NCBI RefSeq assembly: GCF_014638005.1
Contig: NZ_BMFG01000002.1
Coordinates: 248,624 to 312,623, forward strand
Source of the DNA: Flavobacterium orientale
GTDB taxonomy: Bacteria; Bacteroidota; Bacteroidia; Flavobacteriales; Flavobacteriaceae
Reading direction: 5' to 3'
Length of the DNA stretch: 64,000 nucleotides
The number at the start of each line of letters is the position of its first letter. The stretch's first letter is position 1. The notes under the pieces were generated by a model. It searched no databases and was not told where the DNA came from. It saw nothing but the letters and a program-made list of their open reading frames with translations. A program made the position numbers and the translations under genes. Positions 52,697 to 60,390 of the stretch are shown piece by piece.

Positions 52697-53479
52697 TTAA
52701 CAATAAACTTCTTTTTGAAGAATTTTCTCTTCTATTGCATCCCAAAGTCCGATTCTTTTTTCTAAAGCTAAAATAGAAACCTCTTCCACTTCTTTCCATT
52801 TTGTTTGGTTTTCACTACATAATTCAGCAATCATTTTCATTGCCATCGGACCATGTTCATCACCATCTAGTTCTATGTGTCTTTCAAAATAATAAATAAG
52901 TTTTGATAAATCAGTTTCAGGAAAGTTTTCTTGAAAATTTTTCAGTATCGAAGTAAACATATCCGGAATTAAATCTTCCCTGCCAAATGTAAAAGCAGCA
53001 GCAATTTTGTGTGGTTTTCCTTCTTCTATTATTCTGAAAGTGAAATCTAAAAACGATTTGATATTGATATGTAAGTTACTTTGTTTGATTGAAACAAAAA
53101 TGTTTTGGGTTTCTTGGATGTTTTCTAAAAATAAAGCAACCTCTTTGGTGTTAGAATTACAAGCAGACATAGCATCCAAATACATTTCAAAGTGACTTTG
53201 TCTTTTTCCGTCAATCGAAATATCTGTTTCTTCCGCCAATACGATCTCGTTAATTAAATACCTGATTTCAGGATTTCCATTGGGAATCCATGGAGTAGTT
53301 GTACAAGTTAATTTTGATTGGAGGGCTTTTAATAGCGACATAAAATCCCAAACGGCATAAACATGAACCTCTAAAAAACTGTGTAAATCCTCTGTGGTTT
53401 TTATGTTTTTGTACAAAGAATGATTTAAAAGTTCCAAACGAATAGGTTCAATTGCTTTCTTAATGTCAATAAAATTCAT
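52697..53479 (-). CDS. DUF3050 protein (haem oxygenase-like fold)
   Basis: Protein of 260 residues, helical throughout, matching DUF3050: LLNHSLYKNIKTTEDLHSFLE, HVYAVWDFMSLLKALQ and HIELDGDEHGPMAMKMI, with histidines and acidic residues placed as in haem-oxygenase-like diiron proteins. The biochemical role is unknown. It lies 38 bp upstream of the metallophosphoesterase gene on the same strand and may share its transcript. Confidence 0.88.
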   Translation of the reverse strand: MNFIDIKKAIEPIRLELLNHSLYKNIKTTEDLHSFLEVHVYAVWDFMSLLKALQSKLTCTTTPWIPNGNPEIRYLINEIVLAEETDISIDGKRQSHFEMYLDAMSACNSNTKEVALFLENIQETQNIFVSIKQSNLHINIKSFLDFTFRIIEEGKPHKIAAAFTFGREDLIPDMFTSILKNFQENFPETDLSKLIYYFERHIELDGDEHGPMAMKMIAELCSENQTKWKEVEEVSILALEKRIGLWDAIEEKILQKEVYC

Positions 53480-53912
53480 AGCATTTTATTTCAAAAATAA
53501 AAAAGCTTTGTGAGTTTGCGAAACTTATTTGATTGAAATTAGTTATAAAGTGGTTTAATTTATTTATCAAATTTTTTTTTCTTATTTTTAAATTAGGTAA
53601 CATAAAAGTGACCTTTTAAAAGCTGTTGAATTTATTTTTTTTAAGAATTTTAATATAATTATTAAATTTAAGAAATAATAAATATGTAATGGATTGCATA
53701 AATAATTAAAAAAAATGAATAACAATTAATAAAAATATATAAAACTTATTAAATCAATAAAAAACAAACATATTAATTGATAAAATGATGATTATTTCAA
53801 TTAAAACGCTATTTTTGATTGCCTTAAATTTAATATAATGTTGTTTTTAAAAATGCCTATTTTTTTTAAACAATAAAAGTAATTTTTTAGGTTATTTTAA
53901 AATTTATTAAAA
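53480..53912. other. 433-bp very AT-rich gap between divergent genes
   Basis: No gene or stable hairpin is seen. The only recognisable signal is a -7 box at 53810-53817 facing the T9SS gene. Confidence 0.7.
53810..53817 (+). promoter_or_regulatory. -7 promoter box of the T9SS surface protein gene
   Basis: TATTTTTG (TAnnTTTG), 95 bp before the ATG at 53913. Confidence 0.45.
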
Positions 53913-55745
53913 ATGAGAGTAGCAGTATGTTTTGTTTTGTTTTTTCTTCTTCCTTTTTATGTAAACGGGCAGTTGTATGTAAAAAATAATTCTTTTTTAT
54001 ATGTTGACAATCAGTATGTAACCGTAAGTGGTTATTTAAATTTAGATACATCAGGAGCTGTATATCTAAGAAATGACGGCCAACTATTACAAAAAGGAGT
54101 TGCTTCAACAAATGACGGACCAGGACATTTATCGGTTTATCAAGAAGGAACGGTAAACAATTATCAATACAATTATTGGTGTTCTCCAGTTGGTAACACT
54201 TCTTCGGTAGGTAATAATCCTTTTGGAATTACTTTTTTTCAAAGACCAACAACTAAAACACAAAGTTCTCCGGTAGCTACAACAACCTCAAATAATGGAA
54301 CAACTACTAATTCAAATTTAACCATATCTTCAAAATGGATTTATCGTTTTTTATCCTCTGAATTTTATTCGCAGTGGTTACATACGGGTGCCGCAACTAC
54401 AATAGAAACCGGCCAAGGTTTTACAATGAAAGGTAGTTCCGGTTCTGATGCAACACAACCTTATGCTGAAATAGTTCCAAACAATGCTTCTGGTGCAAGT
54501 CAACGATATGATTTTAGAGGAAGACCAAATTCGGGTACAATAACAATTGATGTTGCGGCAAATAAATTCACATTGACCGGTAATCCATATCCATCTGCAA
54601 TTGACTTAAATCTTTTTTTAACAGACACTATTAATACACCTTTCATTGACGGAACTGCTTTATTTTGGGAACATGACAAAACTATTAATTCACATGTAAT
54701 ATCAAATTATCGTGGCGGTTACGGCGTTTACAATGGTTCAACTAGTGTTTACACACCTGCTACTTTTTACAGTTATGACCTTGGTGGTAATCAAGGTAAT
54801 GCTACGAGTACACCACTGAATAACTATGAAAGACGTTTTTCGCCAATAGGACAAGGATTTATGATAAGAGGCTTGCAGGATGGTACAGTAGAAATGAAGA
54901 ATGATCATAGAGTTTATAGAAAAGAAAATGTTGCCGATCAATCTGAATTTGAACGTAATGCTAACGCTACTTCAACTAGTAACACTATTGAAGATAGTGA
55001 GAGTGATTTCTTTGGAGAAATTCCAAATTTAGCTGGGATTGATTATTCACAGGTTAGTAAAAAACCGGCTCCTCATATTAAAATTAATACATTATTAAAT
55101 AATCAAGCAATCAGACAATATGCAATTTGTTTTTTGCCAAATGCTATAGAAGGTTTGGATAATGCAGATTCAAAATCACCAGATGGAACCAATTTACCTT
55201 TCGATTCTTATCTGTATTTAAATCAAGAAGAATACGTCCATTCTACAAAGCCTTTTGCGGTTACAAATGTTTATCCAATTGGATTTAAATGCAATACTGA
55301 GGCAACTTTCAAAATTGGTGTTAGTGAAATGAATGGTGTTTCCGGGTTTTTAGATGTTTATTTACATGATAAAGTTACGGATGTGTATTATGATATAAAA
55401 AACAGTGAACAAACAATAGTATTACCGGCTGGTACAAATAATACGCGTTATGAAATTGCTTTTTTGAACGCTACTTTAGATGTTCCTGAACTTTTAGATA
55501 GCCAATTAATTGGGTACTCCAATTTAAAAGACAATTTATTGGTTATTGATAACCCTAAAAATTTAGAATTAAACACTATTGATTTATATGATCTCTCCGG
55601 GAAAAAAGTACTTCATTTTAAAAATGTGGGGTCTAACAATAGATATGAATTTGATACAAGTTTGTTAGGAGATAGTATTTACATTCTTCAAATAACAACA
55701 AAAGAATTTAAAAACGCTTACACTCAAAAAATACCAATTTTTTAA
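53913..55745 (+). CDS. T9SS-secreted cell-surface protein
   Basis: Protein of 610 residues with a signal peptide (1-19, ending FYVNGQ). The mature part is strand-rich and Asn/Thr/Ser-rich, with GNPYPSAIDL and FSPIGQGFMI segments often seen in large flavobacterial surface proteins. The end is a type A-like sorting domain (LELNTIDLYDLSGKKVLHF, SIYILQITTKE). No catalytic residues are recognised; an adhesin or structural role is a guess. It has its own promoter and a terminator shared with the next gene. Confidence 0.85.
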   Translation: MRVAVCFVLFFLLPFYVNGQLYVKNNSFLYVDNQYVTVSGYLNLDTSGAVYLRNDGQLLQKGVASTNDGPGHLSVYQEGTVNNYQYNYWCSPVGNTSSVGNNPFGITFFQRPTTKTQSSPVATTTSNNGTTTNSNLTISSKWIYRFLSSEFYSQWLHTGAATTIETGQGFTMKGSSGSDATQPYAEIVPNNASGASQRYDFRGRPNSGTITIDVAANKFTLTGNPYPSAIDLNLFLTDTINTPFIDGTALFWEHDKTINSHVISNYRGGYGVYNGSTSVYTPATFYSYDLGGNQGNATSTPLNNYERRFSPIGQGFMIRGLQDGTVEMKNDHRVYRKENVADQSEFERNANATSTSNTIEDSESDFFGEIPNLAGIDYSQVSKKPAPHIKINTLLNNQAIRQYAICFLPNAIEGLDNADSKSPDGTNLPFDSYLYLNQEEYVHSTKPFAVTNVYPIGFKCNTEATFKIGVSEMNGVSGFLDVYLHDKVTDVYYDIKNSEQTIVLPAGTNNTRYEIAFLNATLDVPELLDSQLIGYSNLKDNLLVIDNPKNLELNTIDLYDLSGKKVLHFKNVGSNNRYEFDTSLLGDSIYILQITTKEFKNAYTQKIPIF

Positions 55746-55761
55746 ATAATAGGTTTTAAAG

Positions 55762-55795
55762 AAAAAGTCCTTCTAGTTTTAGAAGGACTTTTTTA
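55762..55795. terminator. Bidirectional terminator between the T9SS gene and the acyl-CoA dehydrogenase gene
   Basis: Perfect 10-bp stem AAGTCCTTCT with AGAAGGACTT, 6-base loop, A tract before and T tract after. Confidence 0.88.
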
Positions 55796-55797
55796 TG

Positions 55798-56976
55798 TTA
55801 TTTAAATGCTTGCATTCCGGTTATGTCGGCACCGGTAATCAATAAATGAATGTCATGTGTGCCTTCATAAGTAATCACTGATTCCAAATTCATCATGTGT
55901 CTCATGATGGAATATTCACCGGTAATTCCCATTCCTCCTAAAATTTGTCTGGCTTCTCTAGCAATTTCAATTGCCATATTTACATTGTTTCTTTTTGCCA
56001 TAGAAATTTGAGCAGTTGTTGCTTTTCCTTCATTACGCAAAACGCCTAAACGCCAAGTCAATAATTGAGCTTTTGTGATTTCAGTAATCATTTCGGCTAA
56101 TTTTTTTTGTTGCAATTGTGTTGCTCCAATTGGTTTGTCAAACTGAATTCTTTCTTTGGCATAGCGTAATGCAGTGTCATAACAATCCATTGCAGCTCCA
56201 ATTGCACCCCAAGCAATTCCGTATCTTGCAGAGTCTAAACAGCCAAGTGGAGCACCTAATCCTGATTTATTGGGTAATAAATTTTCTTTAGGAACTTTTA
56301 CATTATCAAAAATTAATTCACCGGTTGCCGAAGCACGAAGTGACCATTTGTTATGAGTTTCCGGTGTTGTAAAACCTTCCATTCCTCGTTCTACAATCAA
56401 GCCGTGAATTCTTCCTTCTTCATTTTTTGCCCAAACAATAGCAATGTCTGCAAACGGAGCATTTGATATCCACATTTTGGCTCCATTTAATAAGTAATGA
56501 TCGCCTTTATCTTTAAAATTAGTTGTCATTCCACCCGGATTTGATCCATGATCGGGTTCTGTTAAACCAAAACAACCCATCATTTCTCCTGTAGCTAATT
56601 TTGGTAAATATTTCATCCGTTGTTCTTCATTTCCATATTTCCAAATAGGATACATAACCAGTGAAGATTGAACGGATGACGTAGAGCGAACTCCTGAATC
56701 ACCTCTTTCAATTTCTTGCATGATTAATCCATAAGATATTTGATCCAAACCGGCTCCGCCATATTCTTCAGGAATGTAAGGTCCAAAACCGCCAATTTCT
56801 CCTAAACCTTTAATGATTTGAGTTGGAAATTCAGCACGTTGAGCATAATCTTCAATAATAGGTGATACTTCACGCTTCACCCAAGCACGAGCAGAATCAC
56901 GCACTAATTTGTGTTCCTCGGTTAATAAATCATCTAATAAATAGTAGTCTGGTGCTTGAAATAAATCTGGTTTCAT
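55798..56976 (-). CDS. Acyl-CoA dehydrogenase, glutaryl-CoA dehydrogenase-like
   Basis: FAD flavoenzyme of 392 residues that introduces a double bond into an acyl-CoA. The flavin region CFGLTEPDHGSNPGGM and the catalytic base Glu371 in TYEGTHDIH are clear. VRSTSSVQSSLVMYPIW and the GADITGMQAF ending fit the glutaryl-CoA dehydrogenase branch (lysine/tryptophan breakdown), which is an inference. The ATG at 56976 is chosen over one at 57072 because a good promoter lies between them (57042-57067). Confidence 0.93.
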   Translation of the reverse strand: MKPDLFQAPDYYLLDDLLTEEHKLVRDSARAWVKREVSPIIEDYAQRAEFPTQIIKGLGEIGGFGPYIPEEYGGAGLDQISYGLIMQEIERGDSGVRSTSSVQSSLVMYPIWKYGNEEQRMKYLPKLATGEMMGCFGLTEPDHGSNPGGMTTNFKDKGDHYLLNGAKMWISNAPFADIAIVWAKNEEGRIHGLIVERGMEGFTTPETHNKWSLRASATGELIFDNVKVPKENLLPNKSGLGAPLGCLDSARYGIAWGAIGAAMDCYDTALRYAKERIQFDKPIGATQLQQKKLAEMITEITKAQLLTWRLGVLRNEGKATTAQISMAKRNNVNMAIEIAREARQILGGMGITGEYSIMRHMMNLESVITYEGTHDIHLLITGADITGMQAFK

Positions 56977-57041
56977 AAGTTGTACTTTTGTGAGGTAAAA
57001 TGCAATCTCATCTTGGTTAATAGTAATAACGAAAACGTTTG

Positions 57042-57067
57042 CAAAAGTAAGTAAAGAAATGTAACAA
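57042..57067 (-). promoter_or_regulatory. Promoter of the acyl-CoA dehydrogenase gene
   Basis: Minus strand: TTG, 15-bp spacer, -7 box TACTTTTG. It lies inside the longer in-frame extension and so excludes it. Confidence 0.65.
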
Positions 57068-57116
57068 TTCAATTAACGATTGTTATAATTTCTAAAAACA
57101 GACAATAAAAATGAAG

Positions 57117-57824
57117 TTACATTTTTAAATAAAAGTCTTTTGTTAAATCAATGTAGTCATTTGTATATAGATGACGAGCTGTTTCAATAATCACTTCGTC
57201 TGCTTCTAATGTGCTTAGTTCGTATCGTTTAAAAGCCAACAAACTTCTAACAATTGGAGTAGAAGAATTGCCTTTTACTCTTGTAATTTTTACGGGAAAC
57301 AATTCAAATTCTCTACACAAATCAATAAACCTCTGCTCTTCTTTAAAAGGAAGTATTACTGCAAAAATTCCGTTTTCAGAAAGTAACAAGCCTGCTGCTT
57401 CAATTAATTCCTCAAAAGGTAATGCATCTTGAAATCGTGCTAAATCCCGTTGTGAATTTTCGGTTTTATAATCTTCAGCATAAAAAGGTGGGTTGGAAAT
57501 GATTAAATCATATTCGTCTTCAGGTTCATCAACAAACTCATCTAAACCGGCATGAAAACAAAACAAACGATCACTCCAAGGAGAGTTTTCAAAATTTTCG
57601 ACACATTGTTCATAAGCTTCTTCATCAATTTCCAGAGCATCAATTTGTTCTGCATTGCTTCTTTGTGCCAGCATTAAAGCGAGTATTCCTGTGCCTGCTC
57701 CAATATCTAAAATTGAAATGGGGTTATTTTCAATCGGACACCAAGCTCCCAATAAAACGGCATCCGTACCCACTTTCATGGCACATCGGTCTTGTTGAAT
57801 AGAAAATTGTTTGAATTGAAACAA
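57117..57824 (-). CDS. trmN6: tRNA1(Val) adenine-N6 methyltransferase
   Basis: SAM-dependent N6-adenine methyltransferase of 235 residues. The SAM site is LDIGAGTGILALMLAQR and the catalytic motif is NPPF (ISNPPFYAEDYKTEN), followed by ARFQDALPFEELIEAA. This is the TrmN6 (YfiC) pattern, which modifies A37 of tRNA1-Val. It is downstream of rimM, from which a short word array separates it. Confidence 0.93.
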   Translation of the reverse strand: MFQFKQFSIQQDRCAMKVGTDAVLLGAWCPIENNPISILDIGAGTGILALMLAQRSNAEQIDALEIDEEAYEQCVENFENSPWSDRLFCFHAGLDEFVDEPEDEYDLIISNPPFYAEDYKTENSQRDLARFQDALPFEELIEAAGLLLSENGIFAVILPFKEEQRFIDLCREFELFPVKITRVKGNSSTPIVRSLLAFKRYELSTLEADEVIIETARHLYTNDYIDLTKDFYLKM

Positions 57825-57864
57825 AGTAAGAGACGATTTTTGAATGAAGTTTAAAATTTACTAA

Positions 57865-57901
57865 TGCAACTGCAACTGTGACTGAAAACTGTGACTGCAG
57901 G
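57865..57901 (-). repeat. Degenerate CAGT-word array between rimM and trmN6
   Basis: On the minus strand, units of 6-7 bp starting CAGT (CAGTCA, CAGTTTT, CAGTCA, CAGTTG, CAGTTG) follow the rimM stop. Confidence 0.7.
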
Positions 57902-57902
57902 C

Positions 57903-58427
57903 TTAAAGATACATCTCTACCAAACCTTCTGGTAGATTCATGAGTACCTTTTTGTTTTCTCTGTCAATTTTAACCAAGAAATGATCAATCATCGGGATGA
58001 GCATTTCAATTTCTCCATTTATAACTTCAAATAGTGGTTGGGCAGTTGAGTCATTAATAGACACAATTTTTCCAAAAACCCCTAATCGCTGGTCTTCAAT
58101 TTCAAAACCAATAACTTCATGATAATAAAATTGATTTCCTTCTAGTTTTGGTAGAAAAGATAATGGTAAGTAAAGCTCGCAACCCATTATTGCATCAGCA
58201 TCTGCTTCTGTTTCAACGTCTTCAAACTTGACTCTCAGAAAGTCGTTTTTATGTAGCGAACTATTTTCAATAAAAAATGGAACCAAGTTTTTGTTTATTT
58301 CAACAAAAACTGATTCCATATTTTCATATAATTCAGGTTCATCAGTGTCTAGATAGACTAACAATTCCCCTTTGAAACTAAATTTTTTAGCGATTTTGCC
58401 AAGATAGAAACATTCTTCTTTACGCAT
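57903..58427 (-). CDS. rimM: 16S rRNA processing protein
   Basis: Ribosome maturation factor of 174 residues that binds S19 and helps assemble the 30S head. The N-terminal domain starts CFYLGKIAKKFSFKGELLVYLDTDEPE, and the PRC-barrel part includes YYHEVIGFEIEDQRLG and the C-terminal IPMIDHFLVKIDRENKKVLMN. It is 12 bp after rpsP, the usual rpsP-rimM order. Confidence 0.96.
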   Translation of the reverse strand: MRKEECFYLGKIAKKFSFKGELLVYLDTDEPELYENMESVFVEINKNLVPFFIENSSLHKNDFLRVKFEDVETEADADAIMGCELYLPLSFLPKLEGNQFYYHEVIGFEIEDQRLGVFGKIVSINDSTAQPLFEVINGEIEMLIPMIDHFLVKIDRENKKVLMNLPEGLVEMYL

Positions 58428-58439
58428 TATCGCAATGTA

Positions 58440-59012
58440 TTAAGCTTCTTTTTCTTCGTTTGCTTCTTCAGCAGCCGGAGCTTCTTCAACAGCTGGTGTT
58501 ACTTCCGCAACAACTTCGCTAACTTCCTCAGCAACCTCTTCGGCAACTTCTTCTACTTTTGCAGCATCAGCAGCAGCGGCAGCACGTTTGTCATTTGCTA
58601 CTTTTTCAGCTTTCAATGCTTCAGCTTTTGCTTTTTCTTGAGCTTTAGATAATCCTTCTTTTTTAGAAGTAACTTTGTTTGCTTTTTCATCTAACCAAGC
58701 AGCTAATTTTGCATCAGCTTGCTCTTGTGTTAAAGCACCTTTTCTAACGCCACCATCCAAGTGATGTTTCAATAACGCACCTTTGTAAGAAAGGATTGCT
58801 TTTGCAGTATCAGTTGGTTGAGCACCATTGTGTAACCACTGAACGGCACCATCAAGGTTCAAATCAATTGTTGCAGGATTGGTGTTTGGGTTGTAAGTTC
58901 CTAATTTTTCAAGAAATTTACCATCTCTTTTTGAGCGAGCATCTGCTGCTACAATCCAGAAAAAAGGTTTTCCTTTTTTTCCGTGTCTTTGTAATCTAAT
59001 TTTTACTGACAT
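58440..59012 (-). CDS. rpsP: 30S ribosomal protein S16 with long acidic tail
   Basis: S16 stabilises the 30S platform. The first 80 or so residues are standard S16 (VKIRLQRHGKKGKPFFWIVAAD, then RDGKFLEKLGTYNP). The protein is 190 residues long: after about residue 110 come a K/A-rich helix and an acidic tail of A, E and V repeats ending EEKEA. Long tails on S16 are usual in Bacteroidetes; their role is not known. It heads the rpsP-rimM operon and has a full promoter and a small leader hairpin. Confidence 0.97.
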   Translation of the reverse strand: MSVKIRLQRHGKKGKPFFWIVAADARSKRDGKFLEKLGTYNPNTNPATIDLNLDGAVQWLHNGAQPTDTAKAILSYKGALLKHHLDGGVRKGALTQEQADAKLAAWLDEKANKVTSKKEGLSKAQEKAKAEALKAEKVANDKRAAAAADAAKVEEVAEEVAEEVSEVVAEVTPAVEEAPAAEEANEEKEA

Positions 59013-59031
59013 AATCTTGTGATTAAATTTT

Positions 59032-59046
59032 GAGGTTCTCGACCTC
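59032..59046 (-). promoter_or_regulatory. Small hairpin in the rpsP leader
   Basis: Minus strand GAGGT-cgaga-ACCTC, 19 bp before the start codon and inside the predicted leader. A site for feedback by a ribosomal protein is possible but unproven. Confidence 0.35.
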
Positions 59047-59061
59047 TGTTAATTAAGGGTG

Positions 59062-59091
59062 CAAATATACAAAAGTTTTCAATGTGCCCAA
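59062..59091 (-). promoter_or_regulatory. Promoter of rpsP-rimM
   Basis: Minus strand: TTG, 19-bp spacer, TATATTTG (TAnnTTTG). One of the best matches in the window. Confidence 0.75.
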
Positions 59092-59171
59092 CTCTTAACT
59101 GTATTTTATTAAAAAATGATTTGTTTTTCAATTTTTTTACAAATTAATAGAGTCTGTTTCAGCAGAAAAAC

Positions 59172-59179
59172 TATTTTTG
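59172..59179 (+). promoter_or_regulatory. -7 promoter box of the lipoprotein gene at 59213
   Basis: TATTTTTG (TAnnTTTG), 33 bp before the ATG. Confidence 0.55.
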
Positions 59180-59212
59180 TATCACTAATGCAGTTCAAAT
59201 TTACCTAAAAAA

Positions 59213-59692
59213 ATGAAAAAAATTATATCACTTTTTGTTTTAGCATTCCTTTTCAATTCCTGTGAAGAGGATGTTAAGTTTAGTAATCCTGCTGTGCAAG
59301 GAAAATTAGACAACGTTTTGTGGCGTGCCATTGACTTTCAGGCCACTACTGATTTAAGTGGAGCTCTAACCCTAAATGCTTACACTTCTAACCAAGAATT
59401 AAATTTAAAAACACCTTCAAAAAACCCTGGGGTTTATGTGTTAGGTGAAAACAGTGCCAGAAGTGCTTCTTTTACAACAAATTTTAGTGGGGAGACATTA
59501 ATTTATAGCACTGGATCCGGAATTGGTGGTGATGGTGAAATTGTAATTACGGAATTTGACGGAGCTAATAATACAGTTACTGGTACTTTTAGATTTAACG
59601 CTGTGAATATCGAGAACAATCCTTTAGGTGGTGAATTGCTTAACATGCAAAATGGTGTATTTTATAAAATACCCGTTTTTGCGGCACAATAA
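59213..59692 (+). CDS. DUF6252-type lipoprotein
   Basis: Protein of 159 residues with a lipoprotein signal (FLFNSCEED, Cys17) and a beta-rich mature part: VQGKLDNVLWRAIDFQA, NPGVYVLGENSA, GEIVITEFDGANNTVTGTFRF. The last block is the typical DUF6252 strand pattern. It is an envelope lipoprotein of unknown function, with its own promoter and terminator. Confidence 0.75.
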   Translation: MKKIISLFVLAFLFNSCEEDVKFSNPAVQGKLDNVLWRAIDFQATTDLSGALTLNAYTSNQELNLKTPSKNPGVYVLGENSARSASFTTNFSGETLIYSTGSGIGGDGEIVITEFDGANNTVTGTFRFNAVNIENNPLGGELLNMQNGVFYKIPVFAAQ

Positions 59693-59718
59693 ATAGAATA
59701 GAGTTATTCAAAATACGA

Positions 59719-59749
59719 AACCATTGTTTAATTACAATGGTTTTTTTGT
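59719..59749 (+). terminator. Intrinsic terminator of the lipoprotein gene at 59213
   Basis: Stem AACCATTGT with ACAATGGTT, 6-base loop, then a run of T. Confidence 0.85.
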
Positions 59750-59823
59750 ATACCTAAACCCTTTATAATTACTTGAATTTCAAAATAAAGAGAAAAAAAA
59801 TCAATTGCACAATAAAATAGATT

Positions 59824-59831
59824 ATCTTTGT
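59824..59831 (+). promoter_or_regulatory. -7 promoter box of the RRM gene
   Basis: TATCTTTG (TAnnTTTG), with a TTG 15 bp upstream; 21 bp before the ATG. Confidence 0.65.
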
Positions 59832-59852
59832 GGTGAATTTTAATTTCAATTT

Positions 59853-60227
59853 ATGAATATTTTTGTTGGAAGTCTTCCTTGGAGTATAGAGGAAGCAGAT
59901 TTAAGAGAGTCTTTCGAGGCTTATGGTGCAGTTGACTCTGTAAAAGTAGTAACCGATAAATTTACTGGAAGAAGTAAAGGGTTTGGTTTTGTTGAAATGC
60001 CAAACGACGAAGAAGGTCAAAAAGCAATCGACGAATTAAATGGTGCTACAGTTCAAGGACGTGCTATCGTTGTGAACAAATCAGAACCGAAACCGGAAGG
60101 TGAAAGAAGAAGCTTTAATAACAACCGTTCAGGCGGTGGTGGTTACAGCGGTGGTGGAAACAGTCGTGGTGGCGGTGGCTACAGCGGTGGTGGAAACAGT
60201 CGCGGTGGCGGTGGAGGAAGATACTAG
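59853..60227 (+). CDS. Glycine-rich RRM RNA-binding protein
   Basis: Single RNA-recognition-motif protein of 124 residues. RNP2 is IFVGSLP (2-8) and RNP1 is KGFGFVEM (about 46-53), with the usual aromatic residues. After about residue 88 comes a Gly/Ser/Arg tail of two near-identical 12-residue units (GYSGGGNSRGGG). Such proteins are common in Bacteroidetes and cyanobacteria and are often cold-induced; that regulation is not shown here. It has its own promoter and terminator. Confidence 0.95.
   Translation: MNIFVGSLPWSIEEADLRESFEAYGAVDSVKVVTDKFTGRSKGFGFVEMPNDEEGQKAIDELNGATVQGRAIVVNKSEPKPEGERRSFNNNRSGGGGYSGGGNSRGGGGYSGGGNSRGGGGGRY
60141..60212 (+). repeat. Two 36-bp tandem units in the RRM tail
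   Basis: Units at 60141-60176 and 60177-60212 differ at two positions and encode the Gly-rich 12-residue repeat; change in copy number would keep the frame. Confidence 0.85.
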
Positions 60228-60255
60228 TCTTTTTTCTAGATAAGAACTTAATAAA

Positions 60256-60286
60256 AACCATTCTGAGCAATCAGAGTGGTTTTTTG
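60256..60286 (+). terminator. Intrinsic terminator of the RRM gene
   Basis: Stem AACCATTCTGA with TCAGAGTGGTT, 4-base loop, then a run of T. Confidence 0.85.
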
Positions 60287-60327
60287 TTTTGTTGATAACT
60301 AAAATTGATATTCTCTTCCTTAAAATG

Positions 60328-60335
60328 TATTTTTG
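60328..60335 (+). promoter_or_regulatory. -7 promoter box of dnaE
   Basis: TATTTTTG (TAnnTTTG), 55 bp before the dnaE ATG; the 7-mer array lies between them. Confidence 0.5.
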
Positions 60336-60347
60336 TTTCTATTCAAA

Positions 60348-60375
60348 TTTCTGCTTTTGGCATTTGCCTTTTGCC
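60348..60375 (+). repeat. Degenerate 7-bp tandem array in the dnaE leader
   Basis: TTTCTGC, TTTTGGC, ATTTGCC, TTTTGCC: four 7-bp units ending 15 bp before the start codon. Confidence 0.75.
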
Positions 60376-60390
60376 TAATTCGCTTCAAAA

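Noticed and set aside
53480..53912. Non-coding RNA in the 433-bp gap
   Set aside because: Low-complexity AT-rich sequence; no stable hairpin or terminator found.
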